NCBI RefSeq assembly: GCF_002847015.1
Contig: NZ_CP025085.1
Span: 1,922,001-1,986,000 of the forward strand
Origin: Prodigiosinella confusarubida
GTDB taxonomy: Bacteria; Pseudomonadota; Gammaproteobacteria; Enterobacterales; Enterobacteriaceae
DNA: 64,000 nucleotides
Direction: 5' to 3'
The notes under the pieces are model-generated. The model saw only the letters and a program-made list of their open reading frames with translations, did not search any database and was not told the origin of the DNA. Positions 20,664 through 29,737 of this stretch are shown here, in pieces. Within the stretch, counting starts at the first letter, position 1, and every line of letters starts with the position of its first letter. Position numbers and translations under genes: made by a program.

Positions 20664-22097
20664 ATGATTTCCTTGAAACGATGGCGTTTATTCCCGCGTT
20701 CTCTGCGGCAACTGGTTATTATGGCTTTTCTGCTGGTGCTTTTGCCGCTGCTGGTATTGGCGTATCAGGCTTATAACAGTCTTGATACGCTCAGTGAGCA
20801 GGCGGCGGGAATGAACCGTACCATGCTGGCTGATATCCGCCGCAGTGAAGCGATGTCTAGAGTAGCTTTGGCAATGGAGCGTAGCTACCGTCAATATTGT
20901 GTTCTTGATGATCAAACCCTGGCTGATTTGTATCAAAACCAGCGTAAGCACTATGCCCAGATGCTTGATGTTCACGCGTCTATTCTGCCTGACCCCAGCT
21001 ATTACCAGAATTTACGTCAGTATCTAACGCAACTTGCAGACATTCGTTGCCAAAACGGTGGCCTAGAGTCGACCGCATCAACTTTGCTGGAAACATTTTC
21101 CCACACCAATGCACAAATGGTTCAGGCCACCAGAGACGTCGTATTTTCCCGTGGTCAGCAGTTACAGCAGGCGATTGCGGAACGTGGCCGATTTTTTGGC
21201 TGGCAGTCGCTGTTGCTGTTCCTGGTCAGTCTGCTGCTGGTGATGTTGTTTACCCGTATGATCATTGGGCCAGTAAAAGGTGTTGAACGGATGATTAACC
21301 GGCTGGGCGAAGGGCGTTCACTTGGGAATACCAGTACCTTTAAAGGGCCGCGGGAAATTCGCTCATTGGCGCAGCGGATTATCTGGCTGAGTGAACGACT
21401 GTCATGGTTAGAAGCTCAACGACACGAATTTTTGCGCCATATTTCCCATGAGTTAAAAACCCCGCTGGCCAGTTTGCGTGAAGGGACAGAATTGCTGGCA
21501 GACGAAGTCGTGGGACCATTGACGGACGATCAAAAAGAAGTCGTGACCATTCTGGACAGCAGCAGTCGGCATTTGCTCGAGCTAATTGAACAACTGTTGG
21601 ACTATAACCGTAAACTGGCTGATGCTCCGATGGAGTTTGAGTTAGTCGATGTAGACGACATCGTCGACATGGTTGTGTCCGCTCACAGTTTGCCAGCTCG
21701 GGCCAAAATGATGCAAACGCAGGTTGCATTGGATGTCACGCATTGCCGAGCTGAAACGACATTACTGATGCGGGTGATTGATAATCTCTATTCCAATGCG
21801 GTGCACTATGGGCAGGAATCCGGTAACATTTGGGTTTATAGCCGTCAGGTGGGACAACGTATCCAAATTGATATTGCCAATAGCGGTACGCCGATTCCCT
21901 GTGCAGAGCAAAACATGATTTTCGAACCTTTTTATCAGGGCGTCCATCAACGTAAAGGTGCGGTAAAAGGTAGTGGTCTGGGCTTAAGCATTGCTCAGGA
22001 TTGTATCCGCCGTATGCATGGTGAACTGAATTTGGTCCCGGTTGACTACGCTGACGTCTGTTTCCGTATTGAGTTACCATTAACCGCTGAGAGTTAG
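20664..22097 (+). CDS. glrK: Sensor histidine kinase GlrK (QseE)
   Basis: GlrK phosphorylates GlrR in response to envelope or amino sugar state and so drives glmY transcription. The 477-residue protein has two membrane helices (about 17-37 and 172-192 from this start), a periplasmic domain between them, HAMP, a phospho-acceptor His in FLRHISHELKTPLA, and a HATPase_c domain with N box (DNLYSNAVHYG) and G box (GSGLGLSIA). A TTG at 20649 could extend it by five residues. ATG 20664, preceded by AAAGGTAACGAG, fits better. It opens the glrK-qseG-glrR operon, with only 2 bp before qseG. Confidence 0.94.
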   Translation: MISLKRWRLFPRSLRQLVIMAFLLVLLPLLVLAYQAYNSLDTLSEQAAGMNRTMLADIRRSEAMSRVALAMERSYRQYCVLDDQTLADLYQNQRKHYAQMLDVHASILPDPSYYQNLRQYLTQLADIRCQNGGLESTASTLLETFSHTNAQMVQATRDVVFSRGQQLQQAIAERGRFFGWQSLLLFLVSLLLVMLFTRMIIGPVKGVERMINRLGEGRSLGNTSTFKGPREIRSLAQRIIWLSERLSWLEAQRHEFLRHISHELKTPLASLREGTELLADEVVGPLTDDQKEVVTILDSSSRHLLELIEQLLDYNRKLADAPMEFELVDVDDIVDMVVSAHSLPARAKMMQTQVALDVTHCRAETTLLMRVIDNLYSNAVHYGQESGNIWVYSRQVGQRIQIDIANSGTPIPCAEQNMIFEPFYQGVHQRKGAVKGSGLGLSIAQDCIRRMHGELNLVPVDYADVCFRIELPLTAES

Positions 22098-22099
22098 CT

Positions 22100-22870
22100 A
22101 TGAATGCACGGTCTGTTTATTTTGTGTCCCAACTGCGTCCTGCTGTTTTGTTGTCAGCATCGCCGGGCCATGTATTTAAGCGTCCGATGCTGCTTCTCCT
22201 TTTGTTGCTGGTGGGCTGCACCGATAACGTTATTCACCGCACTGACACTCATTATGTGATAGATACTCCCCCTAAAGAGCAGGTAGCAGATTATCATAAT
22301 GTCTCGTGTGTTCACCTTTGGCGAGTTGACAGCCAGGATGCGATGAATAATGCCTTGTACTGGCTGCGTATGATGGACTGTGCTGGGCAATTAACGCCGG
22401 TTCAGGCCCGGGAAGCGTCACTATTGTTGACGGGACAAGACTGGGCAGTGACGTTCAAACAGGGCATTCTGCTGGATAGCGCCGACGCTTCTCTAGCGGA
22501 ACAGCGTCAAATTCTCGAACATATTAATAGTAACCGACAGTACGTGCCGCCAGCAGTACTTCCTTTGCTGCAAGTCTGGAGTGATAAACAGAACCTGAGG
22601 ATTTCGTTGGCGGATGAGCAGTTGCGTGCTCAGCGGATACAGGATGTCAGTGACAAACAGATCAGTGAATTACATGAACAGCAGGCTCAGTTGCAATATC
22701 AACTTGAAACAACGACCCGGAAACTGGAAAGCCTGACTGACATTGAACGCCAGCTTTCGTCACGTAAGCAGACATCTAGTACGCTCTCGGATGGCGATGA
22801 ACATCAAGTGATTTCCCCTGTGCCGTCAGGAACAGAAAAGGCAGCTAAAAAAGGGGCCGGAGACGAATGA
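22100..22870 (+). CDS. qseG: Lipoprotein QseG (YfhG)
   Basis: The predicted outer-membrane lipoprotein is encoded between the kinase and regulator genes and is reported in E. coli to interact with the kinase QseE/GlrK. The 256-residue protein has a hydrophobic stretch ending in the lipobox LLVGC (Cys near 40), an unusually long n-region of about 28 residues, and a C-terminal coiled coil (about 180-220, LHEQQAQLQYQLETTTRKLE). An internal ATG near residue 30 would give a more usual signal peptide. It starts 2 bp after glrK and overlaps glrR by 4 bp (ATGA), so the three are translationally coupled. Confidence 0.9.
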   Translation: MNARSVYFVSQLRPAVLLSASPGHVFKRPMLLLLLLLVGCTDNVIHRTDTHYVIDTPPKEQVADYHNVSCVHLWRVDSQDAMNNALYWLRMMDCAGQLTPVQAREASLLLTGQDWAVTFKQGILLDSADASLAEQRQILEHINSNRQYVPPAVLPLLQVWSDKQNLRISLADEQLRAQRIQDVSDKQISELHEQQAQLQYQLETTTRKLESLTDIERQLSSRKQTSSTLSDGDEHQVISPVPSGTEKAAKKGAGDE

Positions 22871-24204
22871 CGACACGGAAAGCGGCTAATCTACTGCTGG
22901 TAGACGATGATCCCAGTTTATTGAAATTACTTGGCATGCGTCTGACCAGCGAAGGATTTAGTGTAATTACGGCTACCAGTGGGCAGGAAGCACTGAGGTT
23001 GTTGGTGCGTGAAAAAATCGATCTGGTTATCAGCGATTTATTGATGGATGAAATGGATGGGCTGGCATTGTTTGCAGAGATCCAGAAAAATCAGCCCAGT
23101 ATGCCGGTAATCATCTTGACGGCACATGGTTCCATTCCTGATGCCGTTGCTGCAACGCAGCAGGGCGTCTTCAGCTTTTTGACCAAACCCGTTGACCGGG
23201 ATGCATTATATAAGGCTATTGATGAAGCGCTGGCCTTGTCAGCACCAGTAGGTGATGACAGCTGGCGGAAAACGGTAGTAACGCGCAGTCCATTGATGTT
23301 GCGTTTGCTTGAACAAGCCAAAATGGTCGCCCAATCTGATGTCAGTGTGCTGATTAACGGACAGAGCGGGACCGGGAAAGAGGTATTGGCACGAGCCATT
23401 CATGCTGCCAGTCCCCGGGCTAAAAAAGCATTTGTTGCTATTAACTGCGGTGCGTTACCTGAGGCTTTACTGGAGTCGGAATTATTTGGTCATGCCAAAG
23501 GTGCATTTACCGGTGCGGTGAGTCAGCGCGAAGGGCTTTTCCGCGCGGCGGAAGGTGGTACGTTGTTTCTGGATGAAATTGGCGATATGCCGTTGTCATT
23601 ACAGGTTAAACTGTTACGCGTTTTGCAGGAGCGTAAGGTTCGTCCGTTGGGCAGTAATCACGACCTGGATATCGATGTACGAATTATTTCGGCTACGCAC
23701 CGTGATTTACCAAAAGCGATGGAAAAAGGGGAGTTTCGTGAGGATCTCTACTATCGTCTGAATGTGGTGAATATGAAAATCCCGACGCTGAATGAGCGTG
23801 CCGAAGATATCCCTTTACTGGCCAATCAGTTATTAAAGGAAACGGCAACCCGGCATAAACCGTTTGTACGCAGTTTTTCTACTGATGCGATGAAGCGCCT
23901 GATGACGGCTAGTTGGCCGGGTAATGTGCGGCAACTGGTAAACGTGATAGAACAGTGCGTTGCATTGACCAGCGCTCCGGTTATCAGTGAAGTGCTGGTG
24001 CAGCAGGCGCTTGAAGGTGAAAATACCGCACTGCCGACGTTTGTAGAGGCCCGCCATCAGTTTGAGCTGAATTACTTGCGTAAACTGCTGCAAATTGCCA
24101 AAGGAAATGTTACGCAGGCTGCCAGGATGGCTGGGCGTAACCGGACCGAGTTCTATAAGCTGCTGGCGCGTCATGAGCTGGACGCCAGTGATTTTAAAGA
24201 ATAA
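22867..24204 (+). CDS. glrR: Sigma-54-dependent response regulator GlrR (QseF)
   Basis: The 445-residue transcriptional activator has an N-terminal receiver (phospho-acceptor Asp57 in [12 protein letters not shown]), an AAA+ domain with Walker A GQSGTGKE and the sigma-54 contact loop GAFTGA, and a C-terminal Fis-type helix-turn-helix ([19 protein letters not shown]). It activates the sigma-54 glmY promoter 2.6 kb upstream through the TGTC-N10-GACA sites annotated here. In frame-overlap with qseG; glnB follows after 104 bp. Confidence 0.96.
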   Translation: MTTRKAANLLLVDDDPSLLKLLGMRLTSEGFSVITATSGQEALRLLVREKIDLVISDLLMDEMDGLALFAEIQKNQPSMPVIILTAHGSIPDAVAATQQGVFSFLTKPVDRDALYKAIDEALALSAPVGDDSWRKTVVTRSPLMLRLLEQAKMVAQSDVSVLINGQSGTGKEVLARAIHAASPRAKKAFVAINCGALPEALLESELFGHAKGAFTGAVSQREGLFRAAEGGTLFLDEIGDMPLSLQVKLLRVLQERKVRPLGSNHDLDIDVRIISATHRDLPKAMEKGEFREDLYYRLNVVNMKIPTLNERAEDIPLLANQLLKETATRHKPFVRSFSTDAMKRLMTASWPGNVRQLVNVIEQCVALTSAPVISEVLVQQALEGENTALPTFVEARHQFELNYLRKLLQIAKGNVTQAARMAGRNRTEFYKLLARHELDASDFKE

Positions 24205-24299
24205 TGTTAATTGACTGTAAACTGTTTTAATCGCGGGTGTCGCAGTCTGTCTATTCACTACTGCCTGGCGCTAGCCGCTGTAAAGTTACTATTAAGTAA

Positions 24300-24647
<348 letters not shown>

Positions 24648-24672
24648 ACGCCTGTAGTTTCCCACGTTTGTA

Positions 24673-24704
24673 AAAGCCAGTCTTCGTGGCTGGCTTTCTG
24701 TTTT
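24673..24704 (+). terminator. Terminator between glnB and pemA, probably bidirectional
   Basis: AAAGCCAG and CTGGCTTT form an 8-bp stem around a 9-nt loop. T-rich runs on the plus side and, for the opposite strand, TTTTAC on the other side let it serve both glnB and pemA. Confidence 0.75.
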
Positions 24705-24724
24705 GAAATGATATGACACTGCGG

Positions 24725-25825
24725 TTACGGCAGCGTAGGCACCCAACCATCAAGCACTTTCAATTGTGTATATTCAGCCGCTTCCGCATTACTCAGTTGG
24801 CGACGCTGATCGCTCTTTTCTGCCCCGGCTCCATAGGATTTATATTCGAAGAAGCGTGAATCCTCCGGATAAAACCAAATGGTATTGCCATTTATGTCTT
24901 TACCGGACATTTTATCCCAGCCATAAATATGGTCATCCATGCTGGTGTTAATAAACACGGTTTGCCCGATCGCATTAGGATCAGCGTAGCGACCATCAGA
25001 AAACGTAGTCGTGGGGTGCCACGGGCGACCTAGGCCGTAGCTTTGGGTCGGAATGGCATCGCTTTCTTTTATAACCCGGCTATTTGTGAAAACCAGCCCG
25101 TATTTCTTGTTAATGTTGGTACTGGGGGCGGTCAGATAACCATAGACATTGCCGCTTTTGACATCCAGACGGTTGCGAGCAACCAGGTCGCAATTATCAA
25201 ACAAGGCAGTCCCACTGCCAAAAATGAAATCCACCGTACCGCTGATTCGACAATCGGAGAAGAAGCTACGTACACCAGATACGTATAGCGTATCCTGATA
25301 GCTTATCAGGCTGACATCTTTGAAATAGGCCCGATCACTATTAGCCGTGACATACAGCGCTACGGCCTGAGTGCTGGTGATTTTCGTGCTATCGCTGTCA
25401 CTTTTGGCCTGGTTGGCCGGGAAATCAAAATCGTTGCGAATAGTCAGTGATTGCGCGCTGAAATCGTTGGCATTGACTTTCACGGTGCTGCTGCCGGATG
25501 TCCCCGATTTAGTCCCATCTGATTTCAGGGTCCCTGCGGCGGTTGTGGCGGCGATAATGGTTCCGTCCCGACTTTGACCTTTTAGATGCAGGTTGGCGCG
25601 AGTGATCGTCAGGCGTTCGTGGTAAAGGCCATTTTTAATATAAATCACAAATGAGGTGTTATCTGCCGGGGCGCTGGCAATGGCATCCGCGATGGTCGTA
25701 AACGTTTTGCTGTCTCCCGGTGCAGTAGACACTACTGCATTATACGATTGAGCAGCCTCTACAGTGTGCCAGGGGGCTGCAATCAGGAGCGCTAGTGCTA
25801 ACGTACCATAGGTTGTTTTCGGCAT
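24725..25825 (-). CDS. pemA: Secreted pectin methylesterase PemA
   Basis: PemA removes methyl esters from pectin, making it a substrate for pectate lyases. The 366-residue protein has the same length as Dickeya PemA. It has a signal peptide (about 1-24, ending VEA/A), then a right-handed beta-helix of carbohydrate esterase family 8. Catalytic residues fall at the canonical Dickeya positions: Gln177 and Asp178 (SYQDTLYVSG), Asp199 (GTVDFIFG) and Arg267 (GLGRPWH). AAGGAAT precedes ATG 25825. It is last in the minus-strand pel-paeY-pemA block. Export is expected through Sec and the Out type II system. Confidence 0.97.
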   Translation of the reverse strand: MPKTTYGTLALALLIAAPWHTVEAAQSYNAVVSTAPGDSKTFTTIADAIASAPADNTSFVIYIKNGLYHERLTITRANLHLKGQSRDGTIIAATTAAGTLKSDGTKSGTSGSSTVKVNANDFSAQSLTIRNDFDFPANQAKSDSDSTKITSTQAVALYVTANSDRAYFKDVSLISYQDTLYVSGVRSFFSDCRISGTVDFIFGSGTALFDNCDLVARNRLDVKSGNVYGYLTAPSTNINKKYGLVFTNSRVIKESDAIPTQSYGLGRPWHPTTTFSDGRYADPNAIGQTVFINTSMDDHIYGWDKMSGKDINGNTIWFYPEDSRFFEYKSYGAGAEKSDQRRQLSNAEAAEYTQLKVLDGWVPTLP

Positions 25826-25904
25826 AAAAAATTCCTTATGAGTTAGTGTTTTCAGAATTCAACTGCTCTTCCCCCGCAGGAAACAACGGGCAGAAACCGC
25901 ATCA

Positions 25905-27581
25905 TTAATGAACGTTTTGAACAAGCTTTTCTGCCAGTGTGTGCAGTTCCGGCGTATGACGTATGGCATCAGCCACAATGGTGGATACCGCTATCGCGCC
26001 CTTCTGTTGGAAGTGGGTTGTGTCGGGTTTGCTTAGACTACCGCTTTGATCCTGATAATAGGGGTAGATAACCGGATCAACGGCCAGCCAGTATTGCTGC
26101 CACTGCGTACCATCATGCTGATTGGCTAACGCAATGGTTACTGTTTCTATATCTAATAGCGGGATTTGAGTATCTTTGGCGGTATCTTTGATCGTTTGGC
26201 TGTAATCCCCAACGAAGGCATATCCGTCAGCGGCGTTTTGACGAGTAAAATGGCTGTGAACGACTGGCGTACCACTTTTGCCTGCCGCATTTTTTACTCG
26301 TGTCGTCGGTGTCAGTAGAACTGGCGTCATGTGATGTTGCTGTGCATAGCGGATATAGCGCTTTAGTGACATCTGGAACGACATATCGGGTTTCCCTGCG
26401 GGGTATTGCAGTTTGCCGGCCGCGTTATTGGGATAAGTGCACAAGTTCTCGACATCAGCTATGCCACGAACTGCTTTGCTGCCGTTACAGTTCTGATCGT
26501 TATGTCCCATATTGATGAACATGTAATCGCCGCGCCGCATGAATGGTTCCATCTGCCGGAACCAGCCTTCATTATAAAAATCACGAGAGCTACGGCCTGA
26601 ACGGGCACCATTGACAACCTTAACGTTGCTGGCGGGACGAAATTGTTGTTCAAATACCTGTCCCCATCCCATACGTGGAAAGCGCGCCTTCTCATAAGTG
26701 GCCGCAGTGGAGTCACCGACAATAAAGATTCGCACGCTGGCTTTTTTGAGTGCATCGAGCCGCTGGTGTGCGAAAGTGTAATCCAGAGGTTCATAGCTAC
26801 CCTGCGCGTTGAGGCCAACAATCGGGCGGAAGGCAATATCGGTTAATACGGTATGTCCGGCTTGTCCGGTATTGTTGTGGTAGTTACGGGCATGATTAAT
26901 CACTTGCAGAACTCGTTCTACTGCCTGGCGTTGATCTGCTGTGTATTTCAGCGGGTCAAACTGTTCTGGTGCGGTAATACCTGCCTGTTTTAGTGCGTTA
27001 TCAAATCCGTTATGAAATGCTAAATAGGCACTTTCCCACGCGCTGGTTTTGAGCGCTGGCAAGATGGCATCATCAATAAGTTGCTGTGGCCCGATATACC
27101 CCGTAGCGGTAGCGACATCTGAAGCAATGCGATCAGTCAGTGGATTGATATTAATGATATTTTCCTGACCTTCAATGGGAATGGGCACCAATGCGCTCAG
27201 ACAGATTGCTCGTGGTTTGTTACTCAGTAAACAATTTTCCCCTCCCGTTTCAATGGCAGACAGTCGTAATGGCGCCAACATATCGGAAACGTCTGCATGG
27301 TAACGCCCGTGGTTATTTGTCCTCACCTGGCGGATTTTTCCTTGCTGATCTTTGATAGTGACGGTAGCCGGATAAATCATGTCGCGATGTGCAACCATTC
27401 CACTGAGACGGGTATGCGGCTTTAGCGTTGTCGTAGGGAAAACGGCTTCGGAAGATAACGGGTTCTGCTGACTGGCTGATACTGGAATTGCTGTAGACGA
27501 GAGTATGTCTGCCTGAACGTAATGGCTACAGGCCAGGATAAGCAAAGGGAATATTTGTTCACCTGAAACGTGTTTCAACAT
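25905..27581 (-). CDS. paeY: Pectin acetylesterase PaeY
   Basis: PaeY deacetylates pectin and acts with PemA and pectate lyases. The 558-residue protein is read from ATG 27581 (MLKHVSGEQI), which gives a signal peptide ending near VQA/D. The longer frame to 27677 would overlap the pel coding end and the pel terminator, so I reject it. N-terminal region of unknown fold (about 50-270), then an SGNH/GDSL esterase domain: Ser291 in VGDSTAA, Gly in GARSGRSSR, Asn361 in GHNDQN, and Asp520-x-x-His523 in DTTHFQQKG. The gene order pel-paeY-pemA matches Dickeya. Confidence 0.94.
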   Translation of the reverse strand: MLKHVSGEQIFPLLILACSHYVQADILSSTAIPVSASQQNPLSSEAVFPTTTLKPHTRLSGMVAHRDMIYPATVTIKDQQGKIRQVRTNNHGRYHADVSDMLAPLRLSAIETGGENCLLSNKPRAICLSALVPIPIEGQENIININPLTDRIASDVATATGYIGPQQLIDDAILPALKTSAWESAYLAFHNGFDNALKQAGITAPEQFDPLKYTADQRQAVERVLQVINHARNYHNNTGQAGHTVLTDIAFRPIVGLNAQGSYEPLDYTFAHQRLDALKKASVRIFIVGDSTAATYEKARFPRMGWGQVFEQQFRPASNVKVVNGARSGRSSRDFYNEGWFRQMEPFMRRGDYMFINMGHNDQNCNGSKAVRGIADVENLCTYPNNAAGKLQYPAGKPDMSFQMSLKRYIRYAQQHHMTPVLLTPTTRVKNAAGKSGTPVVHSHFTRQNAADGYAFVGDYSQTIKDTAKDTQIPLLDIETVTIALANQHDGTQWQQYWLAVDPVIYPYYQDQSGSLSKPDTTHFQQKGAIAVSTIVADAIRHTPELHTLAEKLVQNVH

Positions 27582-27613
27582 GATTATTGTTTTTCTCTTA
27601 TGTTGTTCAGGAT

Positions 27614-27641
27614 AAAAACGGCCACTGATGAAAGTGGCCGT
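27614..27641 (-). terminator. Terminator after pel
   Basis: On the minus strand ACGGCCACT and AGTGGCCGT form a perfect 9-bp stem with a 6-nt loop, followed by TTTTTATC. It stands between pel and paeY, so paeY-pemA would need read-through or its own promoter. Confidence 0.88.
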
Positions 27642-27654
27642 CTGTTGTACATGC

Positions 27655-28863
27655 TTATAATTTACCGTATCCGGCATTATTGTTGATGGTCGTCATCAAA
27701 CTGGTGGTCATCGTTTTCGCCGTATAGCTGTAAGGGATTGTTGATGAATAGGCAGTGAATCCACAGCTGGACAGATCGACTGAGCTGCCGTTAAAGATAG
27801 AACCTTTATCTGAGAAAATGGTGCCATTAAAGTTTTTTACAATCTTGCATTTATCAGTGAGGTTACTGATATTAAATCCATTTTTTTCAGAAAGCAGACT
27901 GCCACTGGTACCGATACCGAAGCTATAGAGATAAGGGTAGACTGCGTGTTTTTTGTCCCCTAAATAGACGTTGTTGAATGCATGGATATTCCCGAAGCGA
28001 ACGCGTGGGGTACGCTCAGTCACACGGTCAAACACGTTGTTAAAGAAGGTAACGTGCAGTTTTCCCTTATCCTGTGAGGAGTTGCTATCGCTGTGGCCAA
28101 TCAGAATGGTTTTATCGTGTAATTCAAAGCGGCTATTGGATACGGTGATGTAGTCGGCCCCTTTTTTGATATCCAGTGAACCATCGTGCTGCACATAGGT
28201 TTCGCCGTTTTTCGTCGTATATTGATCATCTGTAAAGCTGCCATCAGTAATAGTGACATGGTCAACCCATACATGATCGGAGTTATCAATGTTCATGGCA
28301 TCCCATTCAGCATTCCAGCCATCACCATCTTCATATTTCGGCGCGATATCGATCGGCGTTTGGATATAGATGTTACGTACGATAACGTTGCTGACGCCTT
28401 TGATAATTAACGAACCATTGGTGAATTTGCCTTTGCTGCCAATACCGATGATAGTGGTATTGGAGGGGATGCTGAGTTGGCTGCGGGATTTCTGATCTGA
28501 TGAGCTGGTGTAGGCTGTGCCCCCACTGATATCAATTGGACTGGTAATCTGGATGATTTTGGCCGTACTGCCTTTTGCCAGTGCGGTTTTGAATTCAGAG
28601 ATATTTTTGGCGGTATAGATATTGGATGAACTGGCTTTGGCACCTCCGGTGGTAGAACCACTCTGAGATGCCCAACCAGCGGAAGGCGCTGTAGTAAGGG
28701 CTTCGCTGGTAAGAACGCTGGCTGCGTTTGCGCTTGATACCATTACGGCGGCTGTGATCATGGTAGCCAGCAAATGTTTTGAAGTGGTAAGCACGCCACA
28801 GGAAAAAGAGGAACATCCTGTGGCTTTCATTTTAGAAACGGAAGTCATACTCGTGTTGTTCAT
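27655..28863 (-). CDS. Secreted pectate lyase, PelA/PelD/PelE clade (PL1)
   Basis: The enzyme cleaves polygalacturonate by calcium-dependent beta-elimination. The 402-residue protein is read from ATG 28863, preceded by AAGGAAA; a 12-residue upstream extension lacks support. It has a long basic n-region, a hydrophobic core (about 31-43) and cleavage after ANA (47). Family signatures: VWVDHVTI (198-205), calcium ligand candidates Asp188, Asp227 and Asp231, and the RxPxxR motif at Arg284-Arg289 with Arg284 as the catalytic base. Linkage to paeY and pemA points to the pelADE locus. Only one copy is present here, so I cannot assign A, D or E. Confidence 0.93.
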   Translation of the reverse strand: MNNTSMTSVSKMKATGCSSFSCGVLTTSKHLLATMITAAVMVSSANAASVLTSEALTTAPSAGWASQSGSTTGGAKASSSNIYTAKNISEFKTALAKGSTAKIIQITSPIDISGGTAYTSSSDQKSRSQLSIPSNTTIIGIGSKGKFTNGSLIIKGVSNVIVRNIYIQTPIDIAPKYEDGDGWNAEWDAMNIDNSDHVWVDHVTITDGSFTDDQYTTKNGETYVQHDGSLDIKKGADYITVSNSRFELHDKTILIGHSDSNSSQDKGKLHVTFFNNVFDRVTERTPRVRFGNIHAFNNVYLGDKKHAVYPYLYSFGIGTSGSLLSEKNGFNISNLTDKCKIVKNFNGTIFSDKGSIFNGSSVDLSSCGFTAYSSTIPYSYTAKTMTTSLMTTINNNAGYGKL

Positions 28864-28908
28864 GGTAATTTCCTTATATAGATGCACAATTAAAATCATC
28901 TTTTACAT

Positions 28909-28931
28909 AAAATGAAATAATATTTTATTAA
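28909..28931 (-). promoter_or_regulatory. Candidate KdgR operator and -10 region of pel
   Basis: GAAA-N6-TTTAT at 28914-28928 is one base off the core GAAA-N6-TTTCA of the KdgR box, in a very A/T-rich setting. It overlaps a minus-strand TATTAT (28917-28922) that could be the pel -10 box, about 50 bp before the start. KdgR is the usual repressor of Dickeya pectinase genes. Half-sites TGTGA at 28948 and 28998 might belong to CRP sites, but their other halves are poor. Confidence 0.5.
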
Positions 28932-29053
28932 TGGAAATAAATTTTTTTGTGATCGAACCCTGTTTTATTGTTTGGCTTATGTTCAGCGTTACTAAACTGT
29001 GACTGATACCGGTAACGAGAAGTAACAATGGATGTAATAACATTTTATTTTTT

Positions 29054-29293
29054 ATGAACAATAAAAAAAGCCGCATAGCGGCTCAGACCGTTGACAAACC
29101 TACGTATAGCGTCAGAACGGTGATAATGAGAGAGAAGAGTAAAGCATCCGCGCCAGGGATGGCGCGGCTTGAGCTTACAGGGAGGGACTTGCAGCGTCTT
29201 TACGATCTTCTCATTATCGCCGCTATAGAGACGTTGTCATCAAACTCAAGCCGCATAGCGGCTTATCAAAGGGAAATTATGATGTGGGTATAG
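29054..29293 (+). repeat. Palindrome-flanked extragenic element with a 79-codon reading frame
   Basis: The 15-bp palindrome AGCCGCATAGCGGCT occurs at 29069-29083 and again at 29249-29263. Between them are an imperfect inverted repeat (TATAGCG and GATAATGAGA near 29105-29131 against TCTCATTATC and CGCTATA near 29209-29226) and a perfect hairpin CCGCGCCA-GGGA-TGGCGCGG (29148-29167). On the minus strand the left palindrome followed by seven T is a good rho-independent terminator. A plus-strand frame of 79 codons (MNNKKSRIAA...) spans it and contains SRIAA at both palindromes. It has no convincing ribosome site and I do not recognise it, so I doubt it is a real protein. It looks like a mobile or repeated intergenic element or a structured RNA. 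Confidence 0.6.
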
Positions 29294-29612
29294 TTATTAT
29301 TACTTGAAATGTACTTCATGTGGCTCAACGCATTCGTGATGGATAAGTGTAACGAGAACACCTATTTCATTAGCCGATGATAAAAGCACGCGGTGGGTGG
29401 TTATCTAGCCGGGTGATGTCTCGTTATTGTTACCTCTTTTAACGTATTTTAAATGCGCTTTAATAAACTCGTGCAGCGCGGTAAATGTTCACTGATAAGG
29501 TGACCTTATTTCATAAAAGGGGTGACAATATGAAAAAATCACAGGTTGAAAATGAGGAAAACTCGGTTTGAAAGTGAAGCGGGAAAACAGTCACAAGCCT
29601 TGTGCTGTCTGT

Positions 29613-29628
29613 AGCTAATCGTTTGCGT
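29613..29628 (+). promoter_or_regulatory. PurR operator of glyA
   Basis: AGCTAATCGTTTGCGT differs by one base from the E. coli glyA PurR site as I recall it. It lies 110 bp upstream of the glyA start. Confidence 0.78.
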
Positions 29629-29737
29629 AAAAACCTCTGTCAAGACCTATCTTCACCAGTCTAAAACGGTTTACACTATAGACCAGTGCCCAAAAGGGTG
29701 ATTTCGTATAGCAAGTTAGCTGAGTCAGGAGATGCGG

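Noticed and set aside
27582-27677. Longer paeY start overlapping the pel end
   Set aside because: It would run through the pel terminator and has no signal peptide at its N-terminus; ATG 27581 gives a proper one.
29054-29293. 79-codon frame as a genuine protein gene
   Set aside because: It spans two palindromes and a hairpin, has no clear ribosome site, and shows repeated SRIAA only because of the palindromes. Kept as a structural element.
29480-29600. MetR sites upstream of glyA
   Set aside because: Several TGAA and TTCA words occur, but none in the TGAA-N5-TTCA arrangement.
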